From NCBI GenBank assembly GCA_029959665.1, contig JASCOI010000019.1, positions 1 to 36,371 on the forward strand: a stretch of 36,371 nucleotides of DNA, in the 5' to 3' direction. Below the pieces are notes generated by a model. The model had not been told where the DNA came from. It saw only the letters and a program-made list of their open reading frames with translations, and did not search any database. The stretch is from Microbacteriaceae bacterium PS02333. Its GTDB lineage: Bacteria; Actinomycetota; Actinomycetes; Actinomycetales; Microbacteriaceae. The translations under genes were made by a program, and so were the position numbers. Shown here piece by piece: positions 26,421 to 34,913 of this stretch. Every line of letters starts with the position of its first letter. Positions within the stretch are counted from its first letter, which is position 1.

Positions 26421-27563
26421 TCAGGAGCCGGTGTCCGACGACCCGTTGCCGATCGACGACTCGAACGTCGCGCTGGCGTCGGTGAAGCCGGTGATGTAGC
26501 CGGAGGCGTTCACGTTGATCGGGCCGGCCGTCGCCGTGCCGGAGCCGGCCGGCCCCGTGAAGTTCGCCGTGAAGGTCGCCGAGCCGTACGACGACGTGGT
26601 GACCATCCAGCCGTCCGCGAGCCAGCCGTCCACCTGCACGGTCGGGCGGGCGTCGAGCGTCCACTTCTGGTCCGTGTAGGTGTTCGCCGGGTTCTCGCCG
26701 TACGCGTAGAAGCTGCAGCCGTCAGGGGTGGTCGACGTCGAGGCGATGCAGCCGTCCACCCAGGCATTCACCGCGTCCGTCGCAGCCGCCCTGCCGTCGT
26801 CGGTGAGCGTCGTCGTGATCGACACCGGCGTCGACTCCGCTGCACTGAACCCGCGGACGTCCGCCGTCGTGGCATCGGCCGTGAACCACTTGCCGCCGTC
26901 GACCGCGACGTCGTACGAACCCGGGAGTGCACGCAGGGTGAGCCCGCCGGTCTTGTCCGTGGTCGCCTTCTGGCCGGCGACCGCGACCGTGGTGCCCGCC
27001 GGCGCCTGGACGACGACGTCCACCGATCCGAGGTCGGGTGCCCGGAGCTCCCACTTCGGGAAGACGCCCCAGTCGGTGCCCGTCTTGTCGAGGGTGAACG
27101 TGGCGGCGACCTGACGCCCGCTCTGCGTCAGGTACGCACCGACCGTCGCGGTGTCGCCGTCGGTCTTCGTGGCGGCGATGCGGTACCCCGTGACCCGGGA
27201 CTTCGCCTTGGCGTACGCGGCGTCGGTCAGCAGGACGTCGTCCTTCGAGTGCTTGATGCCGGCGTCGGTCAGGGCCGCGTCGACCTTGCCGGACCGCAGG
27301 TGGTCGAGGAACGCCTCGACCTGGCGTTCCGGCGCGTGGGTGTTCGAGCCGACCGAGTACCCGACCCCGCCCGCGACGGCCAGCAGCACCACGGCCGCTC
27401 CGCCCGCGATGATGCCGATGAGTGCGCCGCGGCGCATCCGCTTGCGCGGCCGCGGTGCCGGAGCCGCTGCCGCGCCCGCCGGCGCTTCGCGCGTGCCGCT
27501 GATGTCCGCGACCCGTGGGACGGATCCCCATCCGTCCTGCGGTGCGGTGTCGTCCGTGCTCAT
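26421..27563 (-). CDS. Single-pass membrane-anchored extracytoplasmic protein
   Basis: A 380-aa protein of unrecognised specific function. Residues 1-45 are a cytoplasmic Ala/Pro/Arg-rich segment ending in RPRKRMRRG, 46-70 form one transmembrane helix, and the rest should be outside. The first outer domain (80-160) looks like the NTF2-like/DUF4878-type module found in TcaA-like envelope proteins (RQVEAFLDHLRSGKVDAALTDAG). The middle (about 178-240) has a PEGA-like beta module (VVVQAPAGTTVAVAGQK...GLTLRALPGSYDVAVDGG). The C-terminal third has two cysteines (DGCIAS, DGCSFYAYG) that may form a disulfide. The family links are guesses from pattern; the topology is clear. It stands between a four-helix membrane gene and the str operon. 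Confidence 0.8.
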   Translation of the reverse strand: MSTDDTAPQDGWGSVPRVADISGTREAPAGAAAAPAPRPRKRMRRGALIGIIAGGAAVVLLAVAGGVGYSVGSNTHAPERQVEAFLDHLRSGKVDAALTDAGIKHSKDDVLLTDAAYAKAKSRVTGYRIAATKTDGDTATVGAYLTQSGRQVAATFTLDKTGTDWGVFPKWELRAPDLGSVDVVVQAPAGTTVAVAGQKATTDKTGGLTLRALPGSYDVAVDGGKWFTADATTADVRGFSAAESTPVSITTTLTDDGRAAATDAVNAWVDGCIASTSTTPDGCSFYAYGENPANTYTDQKWTLDARPTVQVDGWLADGWMVTTSSYGSATFTANFTGPAGSGTATAGPINVNASGYITGFTDASATFESSIGNGSSDTGS

Positions 27564-27627
27564 CGGTCCCCCGTGGTCTCGCTGCCGCGCTGTTCCGGCG
27601 GCACCGAGATCCTACCGGCGACCACCG

Positions 27628-28050
27628 TCAGTTCGACTGCTTGGTCTGGTGCCTCGCCATCGCGATCCCGCCGATCACGCAGAGCAGCGCTATCACGACC
27701 GAGCCGACCACGAACGGGCCGAGCGCGTAGCCCGCCGGGAACACCAGGAGCTCGGTGACGTCCCGGCGGATCAGCGCGTAGCCGACCGACCCGACGCCGA
27801 GCATCACGAGGTAGCTCGTCGCGGCTGCGACCAGGCCCGTGACGCCGGGGTTGCCGTCCGGGATGCCGAACGCCGTCGCGAGGAACACCACCACGGCGCC
27901 GCCGAGGACCATCGCCGGGCCGAGGTACGGCGTCGCGTCGGTCTGGGAGATGATCGCGATGTCGGCGAGGAGGGACTCGAACCCGCTCACGGCGATGACG
28001 AGCGCGATGAAGAGGATCGACGTCATCGTCGCCACCAACCACCGGGACAT
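27628..28050 (-). CDS. Small four-helix membrane protein (DUF6121-like?)
   Basis: A 140-aa integral membrane protein with about four hydrophobic helices (residues ~6-25, 42-62, 69-91, 104-133) and a short basic tail ending ARHQTKQSN. The start is ATG at 28050 (MSRWLVATMTSILF); the in-frame upstream extension to 28113 overlaps nothing conserved and approaches the palindromic element. It resembles small actinobacterial membrane proteins of the DUF6121 type, a tentative match. No catalytic motif is visible. It follows the second 64-bp palindromic element by 43 bp. Confidence 0.7.
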   Translation of the reverse strand: MSRWLVATMTSILFIALVIAVSGFESLLADIAIISQTDATPYLGPAMVLGGAVVVFLATAFGIPDGNPGVTGLVAAATSYLVMLGVGSVGYALIRRDVTELLVFPAGYALGPFVVGSVVIALLCVIGGIAMARHQTKQSN

Positions 28051-28093
28051 GGATCGATGGTAGCGCCGGTGGTGTGCGACGTGGGTTCCAGCA

Positions 28094-28157
28094 CCGGACC
28101 GCGGAACGGACACAGCACCACGACGATGCGTGGTGCCGTGTCCGTTGCGTGGTTCGG
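28094..28157. repeat. 64-bp palindromic element, copy 2 (probable terminator)
   Basis: Same nested architecture as at 10255-10318: outer 7-base arms, 4-base interior loops, 18-base inner arms (28105-28122 and 28129-28146, one mismatch), 6-base loop. The left inner arm is identical in both copies. It ends 5 bp from the stop of the CBU_0592-like gene, again in terminator position for a minus-strand gene, and stands upstream of the four-helix protein. Confidence 0.85.
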
Positions 28158-28162
28158 CGAGG

Positions 28163-28750
28163 TCAGCTCGCGTGCTGCTCCTGCTGCTCGCGGTCGTGCT
28201 GCTCGTTGCGCTCGGCGCGGCGCTGCTCTTGCGCGGCGTTCACGAGGGCGATGGCGATCGCGGCGGTGATGACCGGGACGCTCTCGGTCATGGGGGCGGC
28301 GGCGGCGCTGGTTGCCGCGGTCGTCGGTTCGGCCGGTTCGCCCGGTTCGGCCTGTTCGGCCGGGAGGCTCGGGGGCGCGTCCGCCGTGTCCGTCACGTCC
28401 GGCTCGTGGTGCCGGACGGCGGGGCCGATCACGGGCAGCACCGCGGTCGTGGCCGCCGGCTCCGTCGAGAGCTCGTGGTGCGTCTCGAGACCGGCCCGCT
28501 TCGCCGCGCGACGCGCGTTCGCCATGCGGACCAGGACGACTACCGCGACGACGGCCCAGATGCCGTTGACGATGGTCGAGGGGACGGCGTGGTGGGCGGC
28601 GACGTTGACCGCCACCGCGAGCCCGCCGACGAGGTTGAACAGCTGGTAGACCGGGCCGTTCGGGAGCTTGCCCGTTGAGAACAATATGTAACCAGCAAGG
28701 ACGGTTACAGCTCCGAACCATCCGAGGAATTCCACGATTCCAGACAACAC
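28163..28750 (-). CDS. CBU_0592-like membrane protein with charged tail
   Basis: A 195-aa membrane protein. Three helices (residues ~4-24, 33-52, 57-77) match the CBU_0592-like pattern: FLGWFGAVTVLAGYILFSTGKLPNG, then VYQLFNLVGGLAVAVNVAAHHAVPSTIVNGIWAVVAVVVLVRM. A cytoplasmic-looking tail follows, Pro/Glu/Ala-rich and then with a hydrophobic patch (VPVITAAIAIALVNAA) and a Gln/Glu/Arg/His-rich end. The start is GTG at 28750 after GGAG; longer frames upstream are shadows. The first ~30 codons use many A/T-ending codons (ATA, TTG, GCT, GGA), unlike neighbours. Function is unknown. Confidence 0.8.
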   Translation of the reverse strand: MLSGIVEFLGWFGAVTVLAGYILFSTGKLPNGPVYQLFNLVGGLAVAVNVAAHHAVPSTIVNGIWAVVAVVVLVRMANARRAAKRAGLETHHELSTEPAATTAVLPVIGPAVRHHEPDVTDTADAPPSLPAEQAEPGEPAEPTTAATSAAAAPMTESVPVITAAIAIALVNAAQEQRRAERNEQHDREQQEQHAS

Positions 28751-28852
28751 GCGCGACTCCGGGCACGACGAGGAACGGCCGGTTCGAGCCGACCGTTCGA
28801 GGGGGTGTGACGAGCCGCAGAACGCGGCATCGGGAGCATCGTACGCACAGCG

Positions 28853-28889
28853 GGAGCCGCCACGGAAGAGGCTTCGGCGTGGCGGCTCC
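28853..28889 (-). terminator. Terminator of the type IV pilus operon
   Basis: A 12-bp perfect stem (28853-28864 with 28878-28889) continues inward as GAAG/CTTC around a three-base loop with a GG bulge. It lies 24 nt after the pilO stop; a smaller CCCCC/GGGGG hairpin (28891-28907) precedes it on the transcript. This separates the pilus genes from the CBU_0592-like gene. Confidence 0.8.
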
Positions 28890-28913
28890 TCCCCCAGTTG
28901 GCGGGGGTGCTGG

Positions 28914-29639
28914 TCAGCCGTTCGCGGGGGCGCCGGAAGCCACGTTCGCGTCCTTCGAGAGGACGTAGACGTAGCCGCCGAACGTCCACGTCGTGCCGGA
29001 GGCGCCGTCCTCCGTCGAGGAGCTCGACGCCGCGGATGAGACGGCGTCGATGAGGAACAGACGCGCCCCGGACTGCACACCACGCGCGAACTCGAGTGCC
29101 TGGTCGAAAGACCCGTCGATCGACACCGCCACGGGGATGGCCGAGAAGTTCGACGCGGTGATCTGGCCGTTGGTCGTGACCCCAGGCGATGTGGCCTGCG
29201 CGCTGGGCGAGGCCGATGCCGACGCCGAGCTCGACGGCTCTGCGGTCGCCGTGGACCCCGCGGGGGCAGTCGTCTCCTCAGCGGCAGTCGGCGAGGTGTA
29301 CGCAAGGGCATCAGAGGTCGTGATCGACGAGATGGTGACACCGGTCGCGCCGGCGACCGCGTTGAGTTCGCCGTAGAAGGACGACATGTCGGCGTCCGAC
29401 GGAACGGAGGCCTCCAATGCCGCGAGTCGATCTCGCATCTCGGGCAGCTTGACGGCCTGTGCCTTCAGTCTCGCGAGCTCTTCGTTGTTCGACGCGTTGG
29501 CGGTCACGACACTCTGTCGTTGCGCATCGTCCGTGCTCGCCCTGGCGAGTTGCGGCTGGACGCCGACGAAGTACCCCGCCACAGCGACGACGAGCATGGC
29601 GGCGATCGCGGCGAACATGTACAGGCGATTCCGAGTCAT
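28914..29639 (-). CDS. pilO: Type IV pilus inner-platform protein PilO
   Basis: A 241-aa bitopic protein of the PilMNO assembly platform. It has a short cytoplasmic start, one transmembrane helix (residues ~7-26), a coiled coil (~33-78, with NEELARLKAQAVKLPEMRDRLAALEASVP) and a ferredoxin-like periplasm-equivalent domain (~85-110 and 158-235). The two halves are split by a Ser/Ala/Thr/Pro-rich low-complexity insert (~115-155). The start ATG is one base past the pilN stop. It is the last gene of the pilus operon; no pilP or pilQ follows, as expected without an outer membrane. Confidence 0.88.
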   Translation of the reverse strand: MTRNRLYMFAAIAAMLVVAVAGYFVGVQPQLARASTDDAQRQSVVTANASNNEELARLKAQAVKLPEMRDRLAALEASVPSDADMSSFYGELNAVAGATGVTISSITTSDALAYTSPTAAEETTAPAGSTATAEPSSSASASASPSAQATSPGVTTNGQITASNFSAIPVAVSIDGSFDQALEFARGVQSGARLFLIDAVSSAASSSSTEDGASGTTWTFGGYVYVLSKDANVASGAPANG

Positions 29640-29640
29640 G

Positions 29641-30438
29641 TCACTTCTCCCCGTCGAGGGCGTACTTGCCATCGAAGGCAGCTTCGTTGATGTGCAGCGT
29701 CATGTTGACCGTGTAGGCGCCGCTCGATGGATCGAGCGTGACCGCGTTCGCGACAGCGTCGACGAAACCCTTCGAGCCCTTGAGGGCGTCGAGCCAGTCC
29801 GGGACCGAGGGCAGGGTCGCACTCCGAGCATCGAACGTCAGTGTCGCGACCCGTGCGCCTTGGAGCGGCGCGTCGGCTTGGGAGTACTCCTCCATGGGTG
29901 ACGCCGAGTCGACTGCCACACCTGTGATCGCGACGCCGGCAGGAAGCGCCCGCTGCACATCGGCGAGATAGTCGCCCCACGCGATCTCGGTCGACCCACC
30001 GACGGCCTGTGCAGCCTCGAGCAGGTTCGAGGACGCCTCGGTCGTTCGTACCTCGCGGTACTGCTGTTGCTGCTGCAGGAGGGAGACTGTCTCAGCTTGA
30101 GCCGAAGCAAGCGAGTTCGCTGCCGTGTTCGCGTGGAGCCCAGCGGCGGCACTGCCCAGGACGGCGATCACGGCAACCGCGCCGACCCCGAGCCACAACC
30201 GTCGTACGATCGATCGCTCCCGGCGGTGGACGAGTACCTCGGTGGGGAGGAGGTCGACGCTCGGACGGCCCCCGATCACGATCGAACTCGCGGACGGGCG
30301 CAGAGGTCCCTTGACGCGGTCCGTGCTCGCGGTCGCGGTCTGAGCGTCGGGTGTCGCCCCCGTCCGCACACGCAATCCGGACTTCGTCTTCCGGGACGCG
30401 GACTTCGGCTTGGACGGAGTCCTGACGAGGTCGGTCAT
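29641..30438 (-). CDS. pilN: Type IV pilus platform protein PilN
   Basis: A 265-aa bitopic protein. The N-terminal cytoplasmic segment is longer and more basic than in Gram-negative PilN and carries the PilM-binding type motif VDLLPTEV (residues ~61-68; compare INLLP). A transmembrane helix spans ~81-101, a coiled coil with a QQQQQ run follows (~104-140), and a C-terminal ferredoxin-like domain (~150-260) ends the protein. ATG overlaps the pilM stop (ATGA). It would bind PilM inside the cell and PilO outside. Confidence 0.87.
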   Translation of the reverse strand: MTDLVRTPSKPKSASRKTKSGLRVRTGATPDAQTATASTDRVKGPLRPSASSIVIGGRPSVDLLPTEVLVHRRERSIVRRLWLGVGAVAVIAVLGSAAAGLHANTAANSLASAQAETVSLLQQQQQYREVRTTEASSNLLEAAQAVGGSTEIAWGDYLADVQRALPAGVAITGVAVDSASPMEEYSQADAPLQGARVATLTFDARSATLPSVPDWLDALKGSKGFVDAVANAVTLDPSSGAYTVNMTLHINEAAFDGKYALDGEK

Positions 30439-31487
30439 GCTGCCTTCCCTCCCACTGCGAGGCCCCACGCGACGGAGATCGACGACTCGTGTGCCGCCAC
30501 CTGGTCGAGCGAGATCGATCGAGCGGTCTTGATCCCCGAGAGGGGTGAGCCACGTCGAACCGGGACACGCGCGAACTCGCTGAGCGCCTCGGGGAAACCG
30601 GTCAACGCGGCGCCTCCTCCGATGAGCACGACCTCGGCGACCGGCTCGGCCGGTCGGGTGTTCACGAAGTAGCTGATGGTGTTCCTGAGGCTCGCGAGGA
30701 GCTCACCGATCACCTCACGGAGGACGAGGACGGCCTTGGCGTCGTCGGTGGTCTTCGCCGCCGTCGGAGCCATCCCGAGGTAGCGTTTGACGGCCTCGGC
30801 CTCGGCCTCGGAGATCCCGAGCCGGGACGCCAACGACCTCGTGACGTCGTCGCCACCCGTGGGTACGATGCGGACGAATTTCGGTGCCCCATCGGTGACG
30901 ATCACGACCGTCGTGGTGTTCGCCCCGCATTCGATGATCGCCGACGTGCCTCGATGCGCGTCGGATGCGACGATCCGGGACAGCGCGAAGGGGATGAGAT
31001 CGACTCCGACCGGGTTCAGGCCCGCGTGCTGCACGGCGCGGACGTTGGCCAGGACCGCGTCCTTCACCGCTGCGATGAGGAGCCCGGAGACAACGGGGCC
31101 GTTCTCGCTGACGGTCTCCGCGGTCGGGTAGAAGTCGAGGATCGCATCTCCCACCGGCACCGGCAGCATGTCCTGCACCTGGAACGGCAACGACTCGCGG
31201 ATCTGTGCGAGCGGCGCGCGGGGGACCGTGAGATCACGCGAGAGCACCCGCTGGTTACCCATGCCCAACACGACGTCCTTCGAGCGGAACCGGCCGATCG
31301 ACCACAGCCGACGGATGGCCTCCGCGACGGTGTTCGGCTCGAGCACCTCGCCCTGCTTCGTCGCGCCCTCGGGGACGGGGACCTCAGCGAAACGGAGGAG
31401 GACCGGTTGCGGACGGTCCCAGTCCTGGACCTCGACGGCCCGGATCGCGGCGGCGCCGATGTCCACGCCGACGATGCTCTTGCTCAT
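30435..31487 (-). CDS. pilM: Type IV pilus actin-like ATPase PilM
   Basis: A 350-aa cytoplasmic actin/FtsA-fold protein linking the pilus motor to PilN. Nucleotide-binding elements are VGVDIGAAAIRAVEV (6-20, phosphate 1), AIIECGANTTTVVIV (183-197, phosphate 2) and EVVLIGGGAALTGFPEAL (285-302, adenosine). The middle contains SLPFQVQDMLPVPVGDAILDF, typical of PilM. The start is ATG at 31487 after AAGGACG; a longer frame to 31733 is a shadow of pilD. It is separated from pilD by 47 nt and overlaps pilN by 4 nt. Confidence 0.94.
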   Translation of the reverse strand: MSKSIVGVDIGAAAIRAVEVQDWDRPQPVLLRFAEVPVPEGATKQGEVLEPNTVAEAIRRLWSIGRFRSKDVVLGMGNQRVLSRDLTVPRAPLAQIRESLPFQVQDMLPVPVGDAILDFYPTAETVSENGPVVSGLLIAAVKDAVLANVRAVQHAGLNPVGVDLIPFALSRIVASDAHRGTSAIIECGANTTTVVIVTDGAPKFVRIVPTGGDDVTRSLASRLGISEAEAEAVKRYLGMAPTAAKTTDDAKAVLVLREVIGELLASLRNTISYFVNTRPAEPVAEVVLIGGGAALTGFPEALSEFARVPVRRGSPLSGIKTARSISLDQVAAHESSISVAWGLAVGGKAA

Positions 31488-31534
31488 GGTCGTCCTTCGT
31501 TCTCGGGTAGGTCGTGCTGTGGTTCGGGCGTGCG

Positions 31535-32386
31535 TCAGCCGACGCCGAGCAGGTGGAGGTAGCCGTGCCAGATGACGGGACCCGAAACGATGCCGAACCA
31601 GGTGCCCACGAGCATCCACGGCCCGAACGGGATCCCCTTCCGATGGCCGGTGCGGTGCAGCAGAACCAGGATGAACGCGAAGATACCGCCGAACGCGAAG
31701 CCGCTGAAAGAACCCACTGCGAGGGGTCCCCATCCGAGGTACGCCAGTGTGAAGCCGAGGACACCGGCGAGTTTCACGTCACCGAGACCCATCCCACCAG
31801 GCACGGCGACGGCGAGGAGCAGGTAGGCACCGCCGAGGATCGCCAGGCCGATGAGCGCGCGGAGGAGTGCCTCCCAGTCACCGGATCCCCACGATGCGCC
31901 CGTGAGCAGCAGCGGCAGCACGACGTAGGCGGGCAGGACGATCTTGTTCGGCAGCTTGTGGGTCTCGAGGTCGATCAGCGCCAGGGGGATGCTGACTCCC
32001 ATGAGGTAGAGGTAGGCCGCGAGGAGCGCGAGGCCACCGAGCGTCGCGGCGCCCTGGGGGCCCGTGGTGGGTTCCTGGCCGCCCGCGGTGAACCGCAGGG
32101 CGACCAACACGAAGGCGATCCCACTGCCGAGCTCGACGAGGGGGTACCGCGCGGAGATCGGGGTGGCGCAGTCGCGGCAACGGCCTCCGAGCATCAACCA
32201 CGAGACGACCGGGATGTTGTCGACCCGACGGATCTGGTGCGAGCAGTCCGGACACGAGCTCGGCGGACTGACGACCGACAACCCGGCCGGGACGCGGTAC
32301 ACCACCACGTTCAGGAACGAACCGATGAGCACACCGAGCAGTCCGGCGAGGACCGTCACCGGGACCGCGAGCTCCTGGCCGATCAT
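31535..32386 (-). CDS. pilD: Prepilin peptidase / N-methyltransferase
   Basis: A 283-aa polytopic aspartic protease that removes type III signal peptides from prepilins and N-methylates the new N-terminus. The N-terminal GSFLNVVVYRVP motif (22-33) and two zinc-type CxxC pairs (C45/C48, C70/C73) belong to the methyltransferase part. The catalytic aspartates are D139 (IDLETHKLPN) and D203 (GMGLGDVKL). About eight membrane helices. The ATG overlaps the stop of the PilX-like gene (ATGA), which places it with its probable substrates. Confidence 0.95.
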   Translation of the reverse strand: MIGQELAVPVTVLAGLLGVLIGSFLNVVVYRVPAGLSVVSPPSSCPDCSHQIRRVDNIPVVSWLMLGGRCRDCATPISARYPLVELGSGIAFVLVALRFTAGGQEPTTGPQGAATLGGLALLAAYLYLMGVSIPLALIDLETHKLPNKIVLPAYVVLPLLLTGASWGSGDWEALLRALIGLAILGGAYLLLAVAVPGGMGLGDVKLAGVLGFTLAYLGWGPLAVGSFSGFAFGGIFAFILVLLHRTGHRKGIPFGPWMLVGTWFGIVSGPVIWHGYLHLLGVG

Positions 32387-34206
32387 AGCCGTGCTCCGAA
32401 CGCGCTGTACGCGGTCTTCGACTCGACCTGGGACGCCACGGTGTAGGTGGTGATGGTCGGTTGTGGGAACTTCGGAGGTGTGTAGATCCGGAGGCTGGAG
32501 TCGTACCGGTAGTCCTTGACGTAGCCGGTGCCGCTGGCCAACCCGACGGCGCCGCGCCAGTTCTGCGCGATCGATCCCTTCACCAGGAGCGATCCCTGGC
32601 CGCGCGTCGAACCCTGCGTCCAGTTCTGCACCGCGAAGGTCCCCTGGTTCGACAGGATCGATCCGTCGATCTCACGCCCGGCGGAGAGGAGTGTGCTCCC
32701 GGAGGCGTTGATCGGGTTCCACACCCACACGGCTTGCTGCCCGATCAGACCGAGCACCGTCGACGCCGCCCGATCCGCCGGGTAGGTGATGTCGCCGGTG
32801 ACGTAGAGGTAGTTCTCCGCGGCGATCGTGACGGCACGGTCGACGGTGCCCTGCACGAACACGTCGCCCCGGTCGCACCCGTAGGGATTCGACACGCGAG
32901 CCCCACCACCCGCAGTCGGGTTCGCCTCGGAGTTGCTCGCTCGACTTCCGACGTAGGGGAAACCGACGCCGTTCGACTGCAGGGTCGTGGCAGTGCTCGC
33001 GGGATCCGAGTTGAGGCAAGCGGTCCGACCGCTCGGGGCCGTGTAGTTCGGGTCCTGCGTCGCGCCCGAGCGCACCGCAGGCTCGTTCTGCACGTACACG
33101 ACGTTGTTCGTCGGGACCGGGACGCGGGCGCCCGAACCGCGGAGGTCGCTCACCCGCCCGCACTTCGTCGGGGTCGATCCGTCGGTCAGCGTCGCACCAG
33201 ATGTCGCGGTCGCGCCGACGACGTTCGTCTTGACCGTCAGCGGTGACAGGACGGTCATGGTGCCGTCCCCGTTGAAGGTGATCTTCGTCGGGCCGGTGTA
33301 CAGGCATCCGGTTCCCTCGGCCGTGTCCGTCGTCGACGACAGATCGGTACGAGCGTAGTCCCGCATGTTGCCGATCGTGGCCGGCGGGGTCAGTGTCGAG
33401 ACGGTCGTCGGCGGGGACGCGAAGGTCGCCCGCTGCGACGTCGAGCACCCGGAAGTCGTGTACCCGTAGACGCTCTGCACCGAACTCCGGAACGTCGAGC
33501 CGCAGATCTGCAACTGATCGTTCGTCCGGACCGGTCCCTCGAGCGTGTCGTTCGGCCCGAACTGGATCTGCTGACACGTCGACGCCACTGCATCGGGCCG
33601 GTACTCGCTCGTGCACGGCAGGTCCGTCCGGCCGGAACGGTACGTCTCGTTGGTGACGCTCTGCCTGCCGGACTCGTAGTTCGTGTAGTAGAGGTAGTTC
33701 GAGAAACCGTCGGGTCGCACGTTGGCGATGAACGTCCGAGTCGTCGAACCGGCCCGTCCGGTCACCTGGAGCCGGATGAGCCCCTGCGGACCGAGTTTCG
33801 AGTTGTCCACCGCGTACCGGTACGACTCGTCACTCGCCGCGCCCGTCGCGTTCGGGACGGACACCCAACCGCCGGCTGCTGTGCTCGCGAACGCCGGGTT
33901 CGCCGGGCTCCCCACGCCGTTGGGGAAGGTGCTGTGACTCTGGTCGCTGAAGGGCGCGCTCTCGTCGCCGTAGGTCCCGTAGGAGTTGTCGGCGTTGAGC
34001 CGCGCCTGGTAGTCAGCGATCCCGGCCTGTGCGGCGGCGGCGGCACGCTGCCAAGCGCTGTCCGAGGAGGTCACCCTGGACCCGCTCGTCGCGGTCGCGA
34101 CCATCGTCGCCACGAGTGCCATCACGACCAGGGCGATGCCGATCACCGCTGGCAGCGCGAACCCGCGCTCGTCGTCATCGCGGAGCACTCGGAGCAACCG
34201 GAGCAT
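32383..34206 (-). CDS. Large PilX-like minor prepilin
   Basis: A 607-aa protein with a class III signal sequence: MLRLLRVLRDDDERG, then FALPAVIGIALVVMALVATMVATA. Position +5 after the predicted cleavage (G15) is Ala, not the Glu usual in major pilins, as in GspK/tip-type minor pilins. The ectodomain is large, with paired cysteines (such as PCTSEY, TCQQI, ICGST, GCSTS, GCLYT, KCGRVS) and Asn/Gly/Thr-rich beta-type sequence. It resembles PilX N-terminal domain proteins, and I recognise no further domain. The ATG at 34206 follows GGAGG and overlaps the PilW-like stop (TGATG). It probably forms part of a tip complex with the two genes upstream. Confidence 0.82.
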   Translation of the reverse strand: MLRLLRVLRDDDERGFALPAVIGIALVVMALVATMVATATSGSRVTSSDSAWQRAAAAAQAGIADYQARLNADNSYGTYGDESAPFSDQSHSTFPNGVGSPANPAFASTAAGGWVSVPNATGAASDESYRYAVDNSKLGPQGLIRLQVTGRAGSTTRTFIANVRPDGFSNYLYYTNYESGRQSVTNETYRSGRTDLPCTSEYRPDAVASTCQQIQFGPNDTLEGPVRTNDQLQICGSTFRSSVQSVYGYTTSGCSTSQRATFASPPTTVSTLTPPATIGNMRDYARTDLSSTTDTAEGTGCLYTGPTKITFNGDGTMTVLSPLTVKTNVVGATATSGATLTDGSTPTKCGRVSDLRGSGARVPVPTNNVVYVQNEPAVRSGATQDPNYTAPSGRTACLNSDPASTATTLQSNGVGFPYVGSRASNSEANPTAGGGARVSNPYGCDRGDVFVQGTVDRAVTIAAENYLYVTGDITYPADRAASTVLGLIGQQAVWVWNPINASGSTLLSAGREIDGSILSNQGTFAVQNWTQGSTRGQGSLLVKGSIAQNWRGAVGLASGTGYVKDYRYDSSLRIYTPPKFPQPTITTYTVASQVESKTAYSAFGARL

Positions 34207-34913
34207 CACGACCCTCCCAGGGTGATGTTGACGAGCGAGACGTCGTTCTGTAGGACGACGGCGTTCTTGTCGGAAGCGTTGGCACCGACCGTCAGCGTCA
34301 CGGTGACCCGGGCAACGGAGGAGAGCTCGGCCTGTGTGAGCTGTGTCGCGCCGGCGCCGAGGGGATTGCCGTCCTTGTCCCAGTAGGTGAACGACGTCCC
34401 CGCCGACTGGACGCTCGCGGCAAGCGTGCGTGTGGAGGCTGGCGTCGCTGCGAGCGCCGCATTCGTGCTCGTCACGAACGTGGAGTACGGAGCCTGGGTG
34501 GTCCAGCCGCTCCCGGTCCATGTCGTCTCGGTGAACTTGCCGGTCGACGGATCGAGCGTGAGTTGCACCTGTTGCGTCTTCGAGTCGGTCGAGACGAGAT
34601 TGACGAACGTGAAGAACCGGACGCTCGTCGCACTCGCGTACTGGAAGGCCGGCTGCGGTGTGGTCCCCGTCGGGACCGGGTTCTGCGACGCCGACTGGAG
34701 CATCCTGACGGATTCGTTCATCGCGTTCGAGGCCTCCCTTGTGTAGGTGTTCACGGCTCGCGCAGTCGACGCCGATCGCTGCGTGGCGATGAAGAACGAC
34801 GTGGCGACCGTGAGCACGAGGAGCCCGAGGGCCATCGAGACGATGAGCTCGACCAGGGAGAGACCCCGCTCATCCGCGAGTTCGCGCGTGAACCGTGCGC
34901 GGAGGGCCCTCAC
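34206..34913 (-). CDS. PilW-like minor prepilin
   Basis: A 235-aa prepilin. The leader ends DERG (G17) and is followed by LSLVELIVSMALGLLVLTVATSFF, with Glu at +5 (E22), so it is a canonical PilD substrate. The ectodomain is beta-rich with YASATSVRFFTFVNLV and a C-terminal SSVARVTVTLTVGANASDKNAVVLQNDVSLVN, a pattern seen in PilW-like and pseudopilin-J-like proteins. The start is GTG, overlapping the upstream stop as GTGA; the long frame to 35666 is a shadow of the upstream gene. Confidence 0.85.
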   Translation of the reverse strand: MRALRARFTRELADERGLSLVELIVSMALGLLVLTVATSFFIATQRSASTARAVNTYTREASNAMNESVRMLQSASQNPVPTGTTPQPAFQYASATSVRFFTFVNLVSTDSKTQQVQLTLDPSTGKFTETTWTGSGWTTQAPYSTFVTSTNAALAATPASTRTLAASVQSAGTSFTYWDKDGNPLGAGATQLTQAELSSVARVTVTLTVGANASDKNAVVLQNDVSLVNITLGGS

